A DNA stretch of 64,000 bases from HGM13862 sp031553915 (lineage in GTDB: Bacteria > Bacillota > Dehalobacteriia > UBA4068), in the NCBI GenBank assembly GCA_031553915.1, contig JAVBKT010000004.1, positions 62,001 through 126,000 on the forward strand, in the 5' to 3' direction. Positions 42,301 to 52,491 of this stretch are shown piece after piece. Made by a program: the position numbers and the translations under genes. The notes under the pieces are model-generated. The model was not told the origin of the DNA. It ran no database searches and was given only the letters and a program-made list of their open reading frames with translations. Position 1 is the stretch's first letter. Each line of letters begins with the position of its first letter.

Positions 42301-43884
42301 ATGAACAAGCGGCAAAAAGCAAAAGAAACTAAAACCACATTAAGCACTGATACGCATAGCCTGCCTATTTTGGCCAAGAGCTTGCTGATCGGCGTGCTGA
42401 GCGGTGTGGTTGTTTCTCTATACCGCTTGGTCTTGGAATTAGCGGAAGATACTGCCTTAAGCGTATATCATTATATCAGCGATAATCCGCAGTGGATTTT
42501 ACCGATGTTTGTGACTCTGGCTGCCATTGGTTATCTTGTCGGTTTGGTGATCAAAAAAGAGCCGATGAGCGCCGGCAGCGGTGTTCCGCAGGTCAAGGCG
42601 TTAATGACCGGACATGTCAGCTATAGCTGGTGGCGGGTTCTGATCGCCAAGTTTTTTGGCAGCAGCCTCTCCACCCTTGGCGGCTTGGCTCTCGGCCGCG
42701 AAGGCCCCTGCGTCCAGCTGGGAGGCTGTGTGGGGCAGGGCGTGGGCGAAAAGTTTGGCCGCAACCCCGGCGAAAAAAAGGTTTTGATCGCCAGCGGCGC
42801 CGGCGCGGGCATGGGCGCTGCGCTCAATGCTCCATTGGCCGGAGTTCTCTTTGCTTTTGAAGAGATTTTTAAGTATTTTTCGCCGCTGATTTTGCTTTCC
42901 ACAATGACGGCAGCCATTTCCGCGCAGTTTGTTTGCCGCAGCGTTTTTGGCATTGAGCCGCTTTTGCATTTTGCGTCGCTTACCGCATTGCCTTTGTCAG
43001 CTAACTGGCTTACCGTAGTTTTTGGCGTTTTGCTGGGTGTGATCGGTGTTTTTTACGATTTTGTTTTGCTCTATGTGCGCCGTTTGTATATTAAAATACG
43101 TATTTTAGTGCCGGCAATACGTCCGATAGTACCCTTTTTGTTGGCGGGCATTATCGGTCTGGTTTTGCCGGTGGCCTTGGGATCGGGACACAGGACAATC
43201 GAAATTCTCGATCTGGCCATGCCAATCGGCTTTTTGTTGATGCTGCTGGTGGTAAAATTTTTCTTTATCATTCTCTGCCTGGGTTCCAATGCTCCGGGCG
43301 GCGATTTGTTCCCGCTTTTGGTATTAGGCGCCATGATGGGCGCGTTTTTTGGCAATTTTGCTGTTAATTATCTGGGCCTGGCGCCGGAGTTTTTTGCCAC
43401 TTTTGTCATCCTCGGCATGGCAGGGTTTTTTGCGGCGATAGTCGGCGCGCCGATGACAGCCATTGTCTTACTGGTTGAGCTGACCGGCTCTTTTACGCAA
43501 ATGCTTTCTTTAACGCTGGTATGCCTGGTTTCTTATACGGTGATCAGCCTTTTGAAAAAGCTGCCGTTCTATATCAAGGTGCAGGAAGCTTTTAATAGCG
43601 AAACCAGCTATGCGCCCTTGCACAGCAGCAAATATCAGGAAAAAGTTAATTTGGAGGTTATTGTCCATCATGGCGCCAAAGCGGATGGAATGCTGATCAA
43701 AGAATTGGATCTGCCCGAGCAAACGCTGATTACCGAGATAAAAAGGGGAGAACAAAGCATCATTCCTAAAGGCGATACGAGAATTTTGGCTGAGGACTAT
43801 TTAATAGTATTGACTGATGGAGCGCATGAGGCAATGGCTAATGATATCCTGGCGGAATTGGCGGAATGCCATGCTTGCAAATAG
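42301..43884 (+). CDS. ClC-family chloride channel/antiporter with C-terminal TrkA-C domain
   Basis: This 527-aa membrane protein has the ClC anion-path motifs: GSGVPQVK (residues ~91-98), GREGPCVQLGG with the gating glutamate E134, and GGDLFPLLVLGAMMG (residues ~338-352). About ten hydrophobic helices cover residues ~28-430. Residues ~445-527 form a soluble TrkA-C-like ligand domain (LEVIVHHGAKADGMLIKELDLPEQTLI), common in ClC proteins of Bacillota that act as H+/Cl- or fluoride-independent antiporters. The ATG at 42301 has an aggaaagga site 13 bases away, longer than ideal. The next gene starts eight bases after its stop. Confidence 0.92.
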   Translation: MNKRQKAKETKTTLSTDTHSLPILAKSLLIGVLSGVVVSLYRLVLELAEDTALSVYHYISDNPQWILPMFVTLAAIGYLVGLVIKKEPMSAGSGVPQVKALMTGHVSYSWWRVLIAKFFGSSLSTLGGLALGREGPCVQLGGCVGQGVGEKFGRNPGEKKVLIASGAGAGMGAALNAPLAGVLFAFEEIFKYFSPLILLSTMTAAISAQFVCRSVFGIEPLLHFASLTALPLSANWLTVVFGVLLGVIGVFYDFVLLYVRRLYIKIRILVPAIRPIVPFLLAGIIGLVLPVALGSGHRTIEILDLAMPIGFLLMLLVVKFFFIILCLGSNAPGGDLFPLLVLGAMMGAFFGNFAVNYLGLAPEFFATFVILGMAGFFAAIVGAPMTAIVLLVELTGSFTQMLSLTLVCLVSYTVISLLKKLPFYIKVQEAFNSETSYAPLHSSKYQEKVNLEVIVHHGAKADGMLIKELDLPEQTLITEIKRGEQSIIPKGDTRILAEDYLIVLTDGAHEAMANDILAELAECHACK

Positions 43885-43892
43885 GGGATGAG

Positions 43893-44597
43893 ATGACAAG
43901 CAGCGGATTAAATATTGATAGCCTGGTTGAAAAAGAGCTGGATTTTGTCCTGGATCATCAAGGCTTGCAGTCATTATTACATTGTGATAGCTCAGCTAAG
44001 CCTTTCCGGCGTGCGGTGGAATTGCTTGATGCGGCACGGTCATTTTTGGCGCCTGCCTTTGTGATCAGGCGCTTTGAGCTGGAAAAAGCTACGGAGCAAG
44101 GCATTGAGATTGGCGGCATCGAGCTCACAAGTAGGATTGTCGCCCAAAAAGCGGCCGCGGCAAAATATGTCTACGCCTATTTGGCGACCTGCTCAATGGG
44201 CATTGAGCAATTGATCGCGGATACCCCAAAGGTCTCGGATAAATATCTTTTAGACCAATTAGCCTATCTTGCTTATCTGCAGGCGATGGAGGCCTCTGTC
44301 GCTGCTGCGGAAAGTGTTTTTGCGGTCAAGCGGCAGGTGCGTTTATGCCCCGGCTCAGTGATTGATTGGCCGGTGGAGGAGACAAAAAAGATTTTTGCTT
44401 TGCTGGAGGATTTGGTGCAGCAATTAGCGGTGTCTATTGATGATAACGGCTTGATGCGGCCATTGAAAACGACAGTGGGCATTTTTTATGCTTCTGATGA
44501 GGAATTTGAAAGCTGTTCTCTTTGTCCGCGCGCTGTTTGCCCCAGCCGCAGAGGTGCTTTTGACCCAAAATTGCAAGAAAAAATGATTAAATTATGA
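43893..44597 (+). CDS. Vitamin B12-dependent methionine synthase activation-domain protein
   Basis: This 234-aa protein resembles free-standing MetH reactivation-domain proteins of anaerobes, which help re-reduce corrinoid methyltransferases. Pointers are ARSFLAPAFVIRRFELE, the YLATCSMGIEQLIAD segment, the catalytic-core-like LCPGSVIDWPVEETKKIF (family R-x-S-P-G-Y/S pattern) and a C-terminal cysteine cluster SCSLCPRAVC that could bind Fe-S. The frame is open nine codons further upstream, inside the ClC gene. ATG 43893 has aggggat upstream and starts eight bases after the ClC stop. The metH core itself is not in the window. No terminator is visible before the NRPS promoter. Confidence 0.75.
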   Translation: MTSSGLNIDSLVEKELDFVLDHQGLQSLLHCDSSAKPFRRAVELLDAARSFLAPAFVIRRFELEKATEQGIEIGGIELTSRIVAQKAAAAKYVYAYLATCSMGIEQLIADTPKVSDKYLLDQLAYLAYLQAMEASVAAAESVFAVKRQVRLCPGSVIDWPVEETKKIFALLEDLVQQLAVSIDDNGLMRPLKTTVGIFYASDEEFESCSLCPRAVCPSRRGAFDPKLQEKMIKL

Positions 44598-44656
44598 ATA
44601 AATTGTCAAAAAAAGAAAAATAAGTTAAATATTGTTATATAATGTTGAATAAAATG

Positions 44657-44685
44657 TTGCTATTTGTAATGATATTTTATATAAT
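44657..44685 (+). promoter_or_regulatory. Promoter for the NRPS operon
   Basis: TTGCTA (44657-44662) and TATAAT (44680-44685) are separated by exactly 17 bases in an AT-rich 163-base gap. The predicted start point gives a leader of about 70 bases before the TTG start of the NRPS. Confidence 0.65.
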
Positions 44686-44760
44686 ATAATATATCAGCAA
44701 AATAAAGCATTAGAGGAAGCTGTTCAAACATATTGTGTACAGATAAGGAAGGTTGCTGCT

Positions 44761-47700
44761 TTGGTTGAACTACGCAGGCGGGAAGCCTACCCACTCTCGC
44801 AGAGCCAACTGAATATCTGGGCCCTTGAACAAGCATATCTTGGAACCCCTATTAATAATATCTGCGAGACCGTGCGTATTCGTGGCCGCTTTGACGTCGC
44901 TGTTTTGCAACAAACACTGGATTTACTGATCCAAACAGATGGTACGCTGCGTACGCGTATTTTTTATCAAGACGATACGCTGCTGCAATATGAAACTGAA
45001 TATGTGCCGGAACGTTTTCCGGTTTTTGACTTTTCTAAAAGCGATATTGACGGCTTGCGCCATTGGGAAACATCGATAGCTACAGAAGCTATGCCCGTGG
45101 TAGATGCCCCTTTATCCGCTTTTTATATTTTTAAGCTGGGGGAGCATGAGGGTGGTGTTGTGTTGAAAACGCATCACTTGATTTCTGATGGCTGGTCCCA
45201 GGTTTTGACTATCAATAAAATGGCGGATATCTATTTGCGCCTTCTCGGGGGAGAAGAGGTGGAAATTGAGCATGCCCCTTCTTACCGCAACCATGTGCAA
45301 AGCGAAACTGAATACCGGGCCAGCCGCCACTACAAGTCTGACAGCCAGTATTGGCAGAAGGTTTTGGCTGATCCTGTTCATCCGGCAGCGCTACGGGAAA
45401 CCGGAGCAGCGGATATCTCGCCCATTGGCAAACGCCTGGTGCGGACTTTTTCCCGCCGGCTTAATCATGCGATCTATAATTATTGCACAGAAAACCGGGT
45501 AGCCCCCTTTGCCGTCTTTTATATGGCGCTGGCCCTATATATTAAACGTACGGATGGAGCAGACCGCTTTAGTATTGGCGTGCCCATCTTTAATAGAATC
45601 AGCCCCAGCGACCGCAAGACAACGGGGATGTTTGTCAGCACGCTGCCCTTTATTAATACCATTGATGAAAGCTGGAGCTTTTCCCAGTTCACTGAAGAGC
45701 TGATGATTAATTGGTATGATTTGCTCCGCCATCAACGGCTGCCTTATGAAGAGATTATGGATATTGCTTCCCGCGCCGGGCATGGCAGCAGGGATTTAGC
45801 TCATATTGCCTTTTCTTTTCATAATAGCCATGTTTTTAATAGCCCCGAAGCCTCTGTCTCTGTTGCCGGGCAATGGAATTATAGTGGTTATCAGGCGGAA
45901 CAGCTGTGCATACATTTGCATAGCTTGTTGGAATCTAACCGATTTGAAGTGAATTACGATTATCTGACGCAAATTTTTTCCGAAAAAGATATGAGTGATT
46001 TACATAAATATCTGACCAATATTATTTCCAATGCCCTGGCAGACACGAATAAGCCTCTCAGCGAAATCTCGATGACAGATGATAAAGAGGCGGAGCGGGT
46101 TATCTATAATTTTAATGAAACAGGCAGCTATCTGCCTGATATCAGTGTTTATGACAAGCTGCTGGAAATCAAGAATACCTATGCCGGACGTGCTGCTATC
46201 ATTTATCAGGGGCAACGTACCAGCTATGTCAGTTTGCTGCAAAGGGCCGACGCTTATGCCCGCATCATTCAGCAGACTTTGGAGAAGGACAATAACCACG
46301 ATGACAGCGCTGCTGATAATCGTGAGGTTGTGGCGCTGCTTTTGCCGCGTAGTCTTGATTTGCTGGCGGCTATGTGCGCTGCTGCCCAAAGCGGCAAGGC
46401 CTGGTTGATCCTGGATCCCAAGCTTCCCCAAGGCAGGATAGATGAAATTATCGCTGACAGCGGCTGCCGTATTGTCTTTGGCAGCAAAGAGCTGTTGGAT
46501 AGTTATAACCTCAAAACGAACAGCAACCTTAGTGTGGTTGAGACGGATAATCTTAACTTGGAGCTGGCTGAGGAATTACTGCCTTCTGCCGTAAAAGCGG
46601 ATGATATAGCGTATATGATTTACACATCAGGCAGCACCGGCAAGCCCAAGGGCGTGATGATCAGCAACCGCAATTTGCTCAACTTTGCCTTGGGAATGAA
46701 AGAATATTATGTACAGGATGCGGTTTTGTCCTTGACCAATACCAGTTTTGACGCTTTTATGATTGAGAGCATGTCTGCTCTTTTGAATGGCCGTACCATT
46801 ATTTTGCCGGAAGAAGGCACAGAAGAAAATCCGTCCGCCATGGCGCATTATATTCAGGAATATGCAGTGGGCTTAATAACTATGACACCGGCGCGTTTAT
46901 CTGCGTGCCTGCATAATGACGCCTTCCGTCAGGCAGCCAGCCGCTTGCAGAGCATTATTTGCGGCGGAGAGGTTTTTCCGCCCACGCTTTTGCATCAACT
47001 GAGCCTGGTGACAGCAGCGCGGATTTATAATCAATACGGGCCGTCAGAGACGACGGTCGGGGTAACAATCAAGCAGCTTAATGACACGGATATGATAACT
47101 GCCGGCAAACCGATGCGTAATTGCCGTATTTATGTGTTGGACGCTCAGAAAAAGCCACTGCCTTGCGGGGTGTGCGGGGAAATTTATATCGGTGGTTTTT
47201 CGGTGGGCGCCGGCTATCATAATCAGCCGGAGCAAACAGCAGCGGCTTTTTGTAAAAGCCCCTTTGAGCCTGTGGAAATGATTTACTGCACCGGTGATCT
47301 GGGCTATTGGAACGAGTGTGGAGATCTGGTTTTCTGCGGCAGGGAAGATAACCAAGTGAAGCTGCGCGGCCTGCGGATTGAGCTGGATGAGATAGCTGCC
47401 CGCATTGCGCTGCACCAAGAGGTCACCCATGCGGTAGCGCGTATTATTGAGCATAATGGCCAGCAGCTGATTGCCGCCTATTATGTTAGCGGGAACAAGC
47501 TGGCAGAGCGGGAGCTTTTGGAAATTGCCACTGCCTATCTGCCCTATTATATGATACCTGCTGTTTTTATTCATCTGGAGCACTTGCCGCTTACCCCCAA
47601 TGGCAAGCTTGATGCTGATAAGCTGCCCGGGCCGGAATATATTGATAGCGGGGATAATGCCAGTGGCAGCGCGGTCGAGGCCAAAATTATCGCTATTTTC

Positions 47701-50700
47701 CAAAAAGTGTTGGGAGACACTGATATTGACGCTAGCAGCGATTATTTCATGTGCGGCGGCAATAGCCTCAATGCCATGGAAGCCCTGGCTTTGATTGAAG
47801 AAGAATTTGCCGTGCGCCTGAAGGTGGCGGATATCTATGCTTGCCGCCGTGCCTCACGTTTGGCGCGTTTGCTGGGTGATGAAACCCCCGCAAATAATGC
47901 TCGTCCTGCTTCTTTGCCTTTGGAAGCCGCGCCAGCTCTGGAGCTTTATCCGCTGTCGCCAATTCAGCAAAGTCTTTATTTCCAGACGATGCTGGATCCA
48001 AACAGTATCAGCTATAATATGCCCGGAGCCATTATCCTGCCGGATGCTGTTTCTCTGCCACAGCTGGAAAAGGCCTTTGCCGCTTTGTTTGCGGCAGAAG
48101 ATATTTTCCGCAGCAGTTTTGTTTTTGAAAATGGACAATTTGCCGCCAAAATTGCGGCGGCAGTTGATTTTAAGATAGAACAGTTAGAGGCAGCGGATAT
48201 TGATGCGGCTGCGCAACAGTTTATTCGCCCCTTTGACCTGACGCAGGCGCCGCTTTTACATGCTGCTGTTTACGTTAACGCGGATCAGAAAAATATTTTA
48301 TTCATCGACATCCATCACCTGATCGGCGACGGTTTGAGTATGCCGCTATTAATGGACAAGCTCAACCATGCTTATGCAGGCGATGAACTTGAATCCGCTG
48401 CATTTTCTTATAAAGATTATGCCTATGCTCTGAGCCAAAAGGATCAGGATATAGATAAAACTGAAGATAATAAGTTTTGGGCAAAGGCGCTGGCAGATTT
48501 GCCGCAGCCGCTTGATTTGCCCACAGATTTTCCGCGGCCGGCGCAGTTTGATTTTTGCGGAGATAAATATAACTTTGCCATTCCGCCGGAACTAAGCGCA
48601 AAAATTAATGCGTATTGCTCAGAGAACGGCTTGACAGCAGCGATGTTTTTTGCCAGTGCCTATGCCTTGCTGCTCGCGAAATTTTCGCATAATCAAGATA
48701 TTATCGTGGGTATGCCTGTTTCCGGGAGAGATACCAGAGAACTGGCCGGGATTATCGGCCCCTTTATCAGTACGCAGCCTTTGCGTTTGCAGCCCAGAGA
48801 AGAGAGCATCTTGCAGGATTATTTAGACTCTGCGCGCGAGATGTTTTCCGCTGTGGTTGATCATCAGCAGCTTTCTCTGGAAGAGATGCTGACGCTTTCC
48901 CATGCCCCGCGCAAGGCCGGCAGTAATGCCCTCTATCAAACAATGTTTTCCCTGCGGCCGCTGGCTGAGGGCTCTTTTAGTCTGGCAGGGGAGAGATTGA
49001 TTACTTTGCCTTTGAATAATCATACGGCCAAGATGGAATTAAGCCTGGAAGCATATCAGGATGCCAATAATAGCTATGCTTTTACTTTTGAATATGCAAC
49101 CTCACTGTTTGAGGCCCGGACCATGGCTTTTTATGCCAGAATATATCAAAGCATTCTCGAGCAGTTTTTGCTGCATCAGCAGTCATATCTGAAGGATATT
49201 GACTGTCTGGCAGAGGCAGACAGATATCAATTGATAGAAAAACCGCAGCATATGTGTACGCCCTTTGTCGATATACCCTTGGATATGCAGATGAGCCGCA
49301 TTGCCGCTCATTACCCGGACCGTATCGCCCTGATTTGCCAGGGGACAAAGATCACGTATGCTGAGCTGGAGCAAAGAGCTGGTCATATTGCCGGTCAGCT
49401 GCAAGCGGCAGGGGTTAAGCCCGGAGACAGAGTAGCCCTGCTTTGCAAGCGTAGCATTGATATGATCGCCGGTCTTTTGGCTATCAATAAAACGGGCGGC
49501 GCCTATATTCCGCTCAGTACCTCTTTCCCCAAGGCGCGTATTGCCTATATGCTGGAGAACTCTGCCGCAGCGCTGGTGCTTTGTGACCAGGCCGGTTTCG
49601 AGGTCCTTTCAGAGGATTTACCTTGTCCAAAACTAATGATCAGCGACAGATCAGTTGCTTTTATGGCTCCCGCTCATAGAAGCAGCAGTGATTTGATTCA
49701 TATTCTTTATACCTCTGGCTCTACCGGAAAGCCCAAAGGCGTGCCGATCTGCCACCGCGCTTTAGCTAATTTATTGGGCGCTTTAAGGCCGATTTTGCAA
49801 AAATGCCAGGCCAATATTTTGTGCAGCACCAATATAATTTTTGATACCTTTATCTTTGAAAGCCTGCTGCCGCTGGCCATTGGCAAAACGGTTATCCTGG
49901 CTGATGAAGAAGAAATGCTTTTGCCCTGGAAAATGGCTGAGCTGATTGAGCAGCAAAATATTACTTTAATGCAGCTGACCCCATCCAGACTGCAAATGTG
50001 CCTGGGCAATAATCTTTTCCGTCAAACCTTAGGCCACATTGAGCAGCTGGTTTTGGCTGGAGAGCCGCTGAACAGGGAATTGATCGCTAAAGTTAAGGCT
50101 TGCGGCGATATTGCCGTCATTAACCTCTATGGCCCCTCCGAGGCTGCCGTATATGTCTGCGGCGGAGAAATGCCAACAGATCAGCGGCCGCATATTGGCC
50201 AACCTTTGCAAAACTGCCGTGTCTATCTGCTGGACGAGCAAAGACGGCCGGTGCTGCCAACTGCGCGCGGCGAATTGTATTTATCCGGTATCTGTTTGGC
50301 CGAGGGCTATTGCGATAATGAGGAATTGACCAAGCAGGCCTTTTTGCCCGACCCCTTTTGCCCGGGAGAAAGAATGTATAAGACCGGTGATTTGGGCCGC
50401 TTGATGCTGGATGGTAATATTGATTTTCTTGGCCGGGCGGACAATCAGATTAAGCTGAACGGGCAAAGGGTTGAGCTTGATGACATTAATGGCGCGATTC
50501 TTAATTTTGCCGGCGCAAGAGACGCTATCACTGTGGTTGTGCATAATGAAGATAGCGCTATGAGCCTGCACTCATTTATCGTGCCGCAAGATAATATGCC
50601 TCTTGACCTGGAGATTTTGCGTAAGCATCTGCAAAAGTTGCTGCCGGAATATATGCTGCCCAGCGAAATGATCGTGGTGGCGGAGTTCCCTCGTACTGCC

Positions 50701-52491
50701 AGCGGCAAAACGGATATGCTGGCTTTACAGCAACAGCATTTGAACGGCCAGCAACAGGCGGCAGAGTTATCGCCATCTTTGCCGGATGAGAAAGAGCAGC
50801 TACAGCCAGATGCAGTAAGCGCTGTTGATAGCCATAGCCAGACAGATAATAGCGCTGAAGATAGTCTTGAAGTGGCTGTGGAAATAGTAGAAATAGTGAA
50901 TACAGTGGCTGATGAGGCCATAGCGCAGGAGCAAGCTCCACTGCCAGGCATGGCGCTGGAAGCTCTTGATGAAGCGGCTTTGCTGAAATTATGGAAAGCA
51001 GTGTTGGAAAAAGAGGATTTTGATGAGAATAAATCCTTCTTTGAGCAAGGCGGCACATCTCTGGCAGCGCTCAATCTGCTCAGCCTTTGTTTTAATGCGG
51101 GGCTGTCAATGACCTTGGCTGATTTCTATCAAAACCCAACCTTTGCCGCGCAAAAAAGATTGCTGCCGCTAAACATAACGCAGCCAAGCGCGCAACATAT
51201 TGTTTCTGGGAAAACCATTAGTGCCGGAGATATTGCTCATAGCGAAGATAATGCGGCCAATATTGCCGACAAAGAGGGGAATAAGGAGGCTACTGCGGAG
51301 AGCAATGAAGAGGATAACTCAACCGTCTTATCTGCGCCTGATAAAGAGCTATCCACGCCGCAAGTGGCTGTAGAGCAAACAAACGCTGCTACGGTCAAGC
51401 CCGAAGATATTAAAACCCGGATTGACAGGGAAAAGGCAGTTCTGCTCACTGGCGCCGCCGGCTTTTTCGGCGCGCATTTGCTGCGTGAATTATGCCAGGC
51501 TGATTATCAGGTAGTTTGCCTGATCAGAGGCAATAAGCAGCGGTTTATTGATGCCATTGATTATTATTTTGGCATGGGTTGGCTGAAAGAGCATTTAGCG
51601 CAAATTGTGTTGCTTTGCGGAGACATCACTCAGCCGGACTTGGGCCTTAATATTAATGATATTGCCGCAGTTAAGGCCATATATCATACTGCGGCAGATG
51701 TACGTCATTTTGCCGCGGATAATAACTCTTTTTTGGTGAATCAACAAGGCACAGCCCATGTGCTTAAATGCGCTATGGCTTTATCTGTCCCGCTGCACCA
51801 TATGTCAACGCTTAGCGTTTGCGGAGAATACCGCTTTGTGGCGCCCAGCGAACATACGGAATTTACGGAAGATGATTATGATATTGGCCAGAACTGGCAG
51901 GATAATGTTTATATCCGTAACAAATTCCAGGCGGAGCAGCTGGTTTATACTGCTATCCGCCAGGGGCTGCCGGCCAAGATATACCGGCTGGGAAGATTGG
52001 GTATGCGCCAAAGTGACGGTCTTTTCCAAATCAATCCAGATGGCAACAGCTATTGGGAAATGGCGCGCGGACTGGCTCAGCTGGAAATGTTACCGCAGTT
52101 TTTCTGCGAGCTGCCGCTGGAAATCACCCCGGTAGATGAGGCTGCCCGGGCGGTTATGCTGTTGAAAGACAGCGAACGAATTTGCTACCATATTGCTAAT
52201 GATAAACTAACCACAGTTGCCAAGCTAGCGGAGAGGATTAAAGGCTATCCTCTGCCGGCTGTTGAAGATGAGGACTTTTTTAATCATTTGTCAACCAAGT
52301 TACACGAAAACAGGAATTTAGCTGCTTTTACTGAATTATATATTAGATTAAAGCAAAGAGTCCCGACAATTGAGCCAAAGTGTGAAATTACCAGCGCTTT
52401 GTTAAAAGCAAAAAACTTTGTCTGGCAAAGTCCGTTGACGATAGATTACTCTTTCTTAGATAGGGTAGGGGGTGGCGGAAATAATATCTAA
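44761..52491 (+). CDS. Two-module NRPS with terminal reductase (C-A-T-C-A-T-R)
   Basis: This 2576-aa nonribosomal peptide synthetase should join two amino acids and release them reductively. Domains in order: C1 (~10-430) with intact HHLISDG at H138-G144; A1 (~460-960) with YTSGSTGKPKG at 621-631 and NGK-type A10 lysine; carrier T1 with GGNS and the phosphopantetheine serine S1002; C2 (~1060-1490) with HHLIGDG at H1185-G1191; A2 (~1510-2010) with YTSGSTGKPKG from Y1650; T2 with GGTS and S2100; reductase R (~2225-2570) with TGAAGFFGAH and catalytic Y2384-x3-K2388. There is no thioesterase or epimerase. By-eye specificity codes are DAITIGQVGK (A1) and DTFQVALVYK (A2); I cannot assign substrates. 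It starts at TTG (44761) after aaggaagg. A starting C domain plus the downstream acyl ligase and carrier suggests an N-acyl dipeptide aldehyde. Confidence 0.93.
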   Translation: MVELRRREAYPLSQSQLNIWALEQAYLGTPINNICETVRIRGRFDVAVLQQTLDLLIQTDGTLRTRIFYQDDTLLQYETEYVPERFPVFDFSKSDIDGLRHWETSIATEAMPVVDAPLSAFYIFKLGEHEGGVVLKTHHLISDGWSQVLTINKMADIYLRLLGGEEVEIEHAPSYRNHVQSETEYRASRHYKSDSQYWQKVLADPVHPAALRETGAADISPIGKRLVRTFSRRLNHAIYNYCTENRVAPFAVFYMALALYIKRTDGADRFSIGVPIFNRISPSDRKTTGMFVSTLPFINTIDESWSFSQFTEELMINWYDLLRHQRLPYEEIMDIASRAGHGSRDLAHIAFSFHNSHVFNSPEASVSVAGQWNYSGYQAEQLCIHLHSLLESNRFEVNYDYLTQIFSEKDMSDLHKYLTNIISNALADTNKPLSEISMTDDKEAERVIYNFNETGSYLPDISVYDKLLEIKNTYAGRAAIIYQGQRTSYVSLLQRADAYARIIQQTLEKDNNHDDSAADNREVVALLLPRSLDLLAAMCAAAQSGKAWLILDPKLPQGRIDEIIADSGCRIVFGSKELLDSYNLKTNSNLSVVETDNLNLELAEELLPSAVKADDIAYMIYTSGSTGKPKGVMISNRNLLNFALGMKEYYVQDAVLSLTNTSFDAFMIESMSALLNGRTIILPEEGTEENPSAMAHYIQEYAVGLITMTPARLSACLHNDAFRQAASRLQSIICGGEVFPPTLLHQLSLVTAARIYNQYGPSETTVGVTIKQLNDTDMITAGKPMRNCRIYVLDAQKKPLPCGVCGEIYIGGFSVGAGYHNQPEQTAAAFCKSPFEPVEMIYCTGDLGYWNECGDLVFCGREDNQVKLRGLRIELDEIAARIALHQEVTHAVARIIEHNGQQLIAAYYVSGNKLAERELLEIATAYLPYYMIPAVFIHLEHLPLTPNGKLDADKLPGPEYIDSGDNASGSAVEAKIIAIFQKVLGDTDIDASSDYFMCGGNSLNAMEALALIEEEFAVRLKVADIYACRRASRLARLLGDETPANNARPASLPLEAAPALELYPLSPIQQSLYFQTMLDPNSISYNMPGAIILPDAVSLPQLEKAFAALFAAEDIFRSSFVFENGQFAAKIAAAVDFKIEQLEAADIDAAAQQFIRPFDLTQAPLLHAAVYVNADQKNILFIDIHHLIGDGLSMPLLMDKLNHAYAGDELESAAFSYKDYAYALSQKDQDIDKTEDNKFWAKALADLPQPLDLPTDFPRPAQFDFCGDKYNFAIPPELSAKINAYCSENGLTAAMFFASAYALLLAKFSHNQDIIVGMPVSGRDTRELAGIIGPFISTQPLRLQPREESILQDYLDSAREMFSAVVDHQQLSLEEMLTLSHAPRKAGSNALYQTMFSLRPLAEGSFSLAGERLITLPLNNHTAKMELSLEAYQDANNSYAFTFEYATSLFEARTMAFYARIYQSILEQFLLHQQSYLKDIDCLAEADRYQLIEKPQHMCTPFVDIPLDMQMSRIAAHYPDRIALICQGTKITYAELEQRAGHIAGQLQAAGVKPGDRVALLCKRSIDMIAGLLAINKTGGAYIPLSTSFPKARIAYMLENSAAALVLCDQAGFEVLSEDLPCPKLMISDRSVAFMAPAHRSSSDLIHILYTSGSTGKPKGVPICHRALANLLGALRPILQKCQANILCSTNIIFDTFIFESLLPLAIGKTVILADEEEMLLPWKMAELIEQQNITLMQLTPSRLQMCLGNNLFRQTLGHIEQLVLAGEPLNRELIAKVKACGDIAVINLYGPSEAAVYVCGGEMPTDQRPHIGQPLQNCRVYLLDEQRRPVLPTARGELYLSGICLAEGYCDNEELTKQAFLPDPFCPGERMYKTGDLGRLMLDGNIDFLGRADNQIKLNGQRVELDDINGAILNFAGARDAITVVVHNEDSAMSLHSFIVPQDNMPLDLEILRKHLQKLLPEYMLPSEMIVVAEFPRTASGKTDMLALQQQHLNGQQQAAELSPSLPDEKEQLQPDAVSAVDSHSQTDNSAEDSLEVAVEIVEIVNTVADEAIAQEQAPLPGMALEALDEAALLKLWKAVLEKEDFDENKSFFEQGGTSLAALNLLSLCFNAGLSMTLADFYQNPTFAAQKRLLPLNITQPSAQHIVSGKTISAGDIAHSEDNAANIADKEGNKEATAESNEEDNSTVLSAPDKELSTPQVAVEQTNAATVKPEDIKTRIDREKAVLLTGAAGFFGAHLLRELCQADYQVVCLIRGNKQRFIDAIDYYFGMGWLKEHLAQIVLLCGDITQPDLGLNINDIAAVKAIYHTAADVRHFAADNNSFLVNQQGTAHVLKCAMALSVPLHHMSTLSVCGEYRFVAPSEHTEFTEDDYDIGQNWQDNVYIRNKFQAEQLVYTAIRQGLPAKIYRLGRLGMRQSDGLFQINPDGNSYWEMARGLAQLEMLPQFFCELPLEITPVDEAARAVMLLKDSERICYHIANDKLTTVAKLAERIKGYPLPAVEDEDFFNHLSTKLHENRNLAAFTELYIRLKQRVPTIEPKCEITSALLKAKNFVWQSPLTIDYSFLDRVGGGGNNI

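Noticed and set aside
44761..52491. Assigning a named product such as aureusimine or ruminopeptin to the NRPS
   Set aside because: Domain order fits the reductive dipeptide class, but the specificity codes could not be matched by eye, so no product is named.
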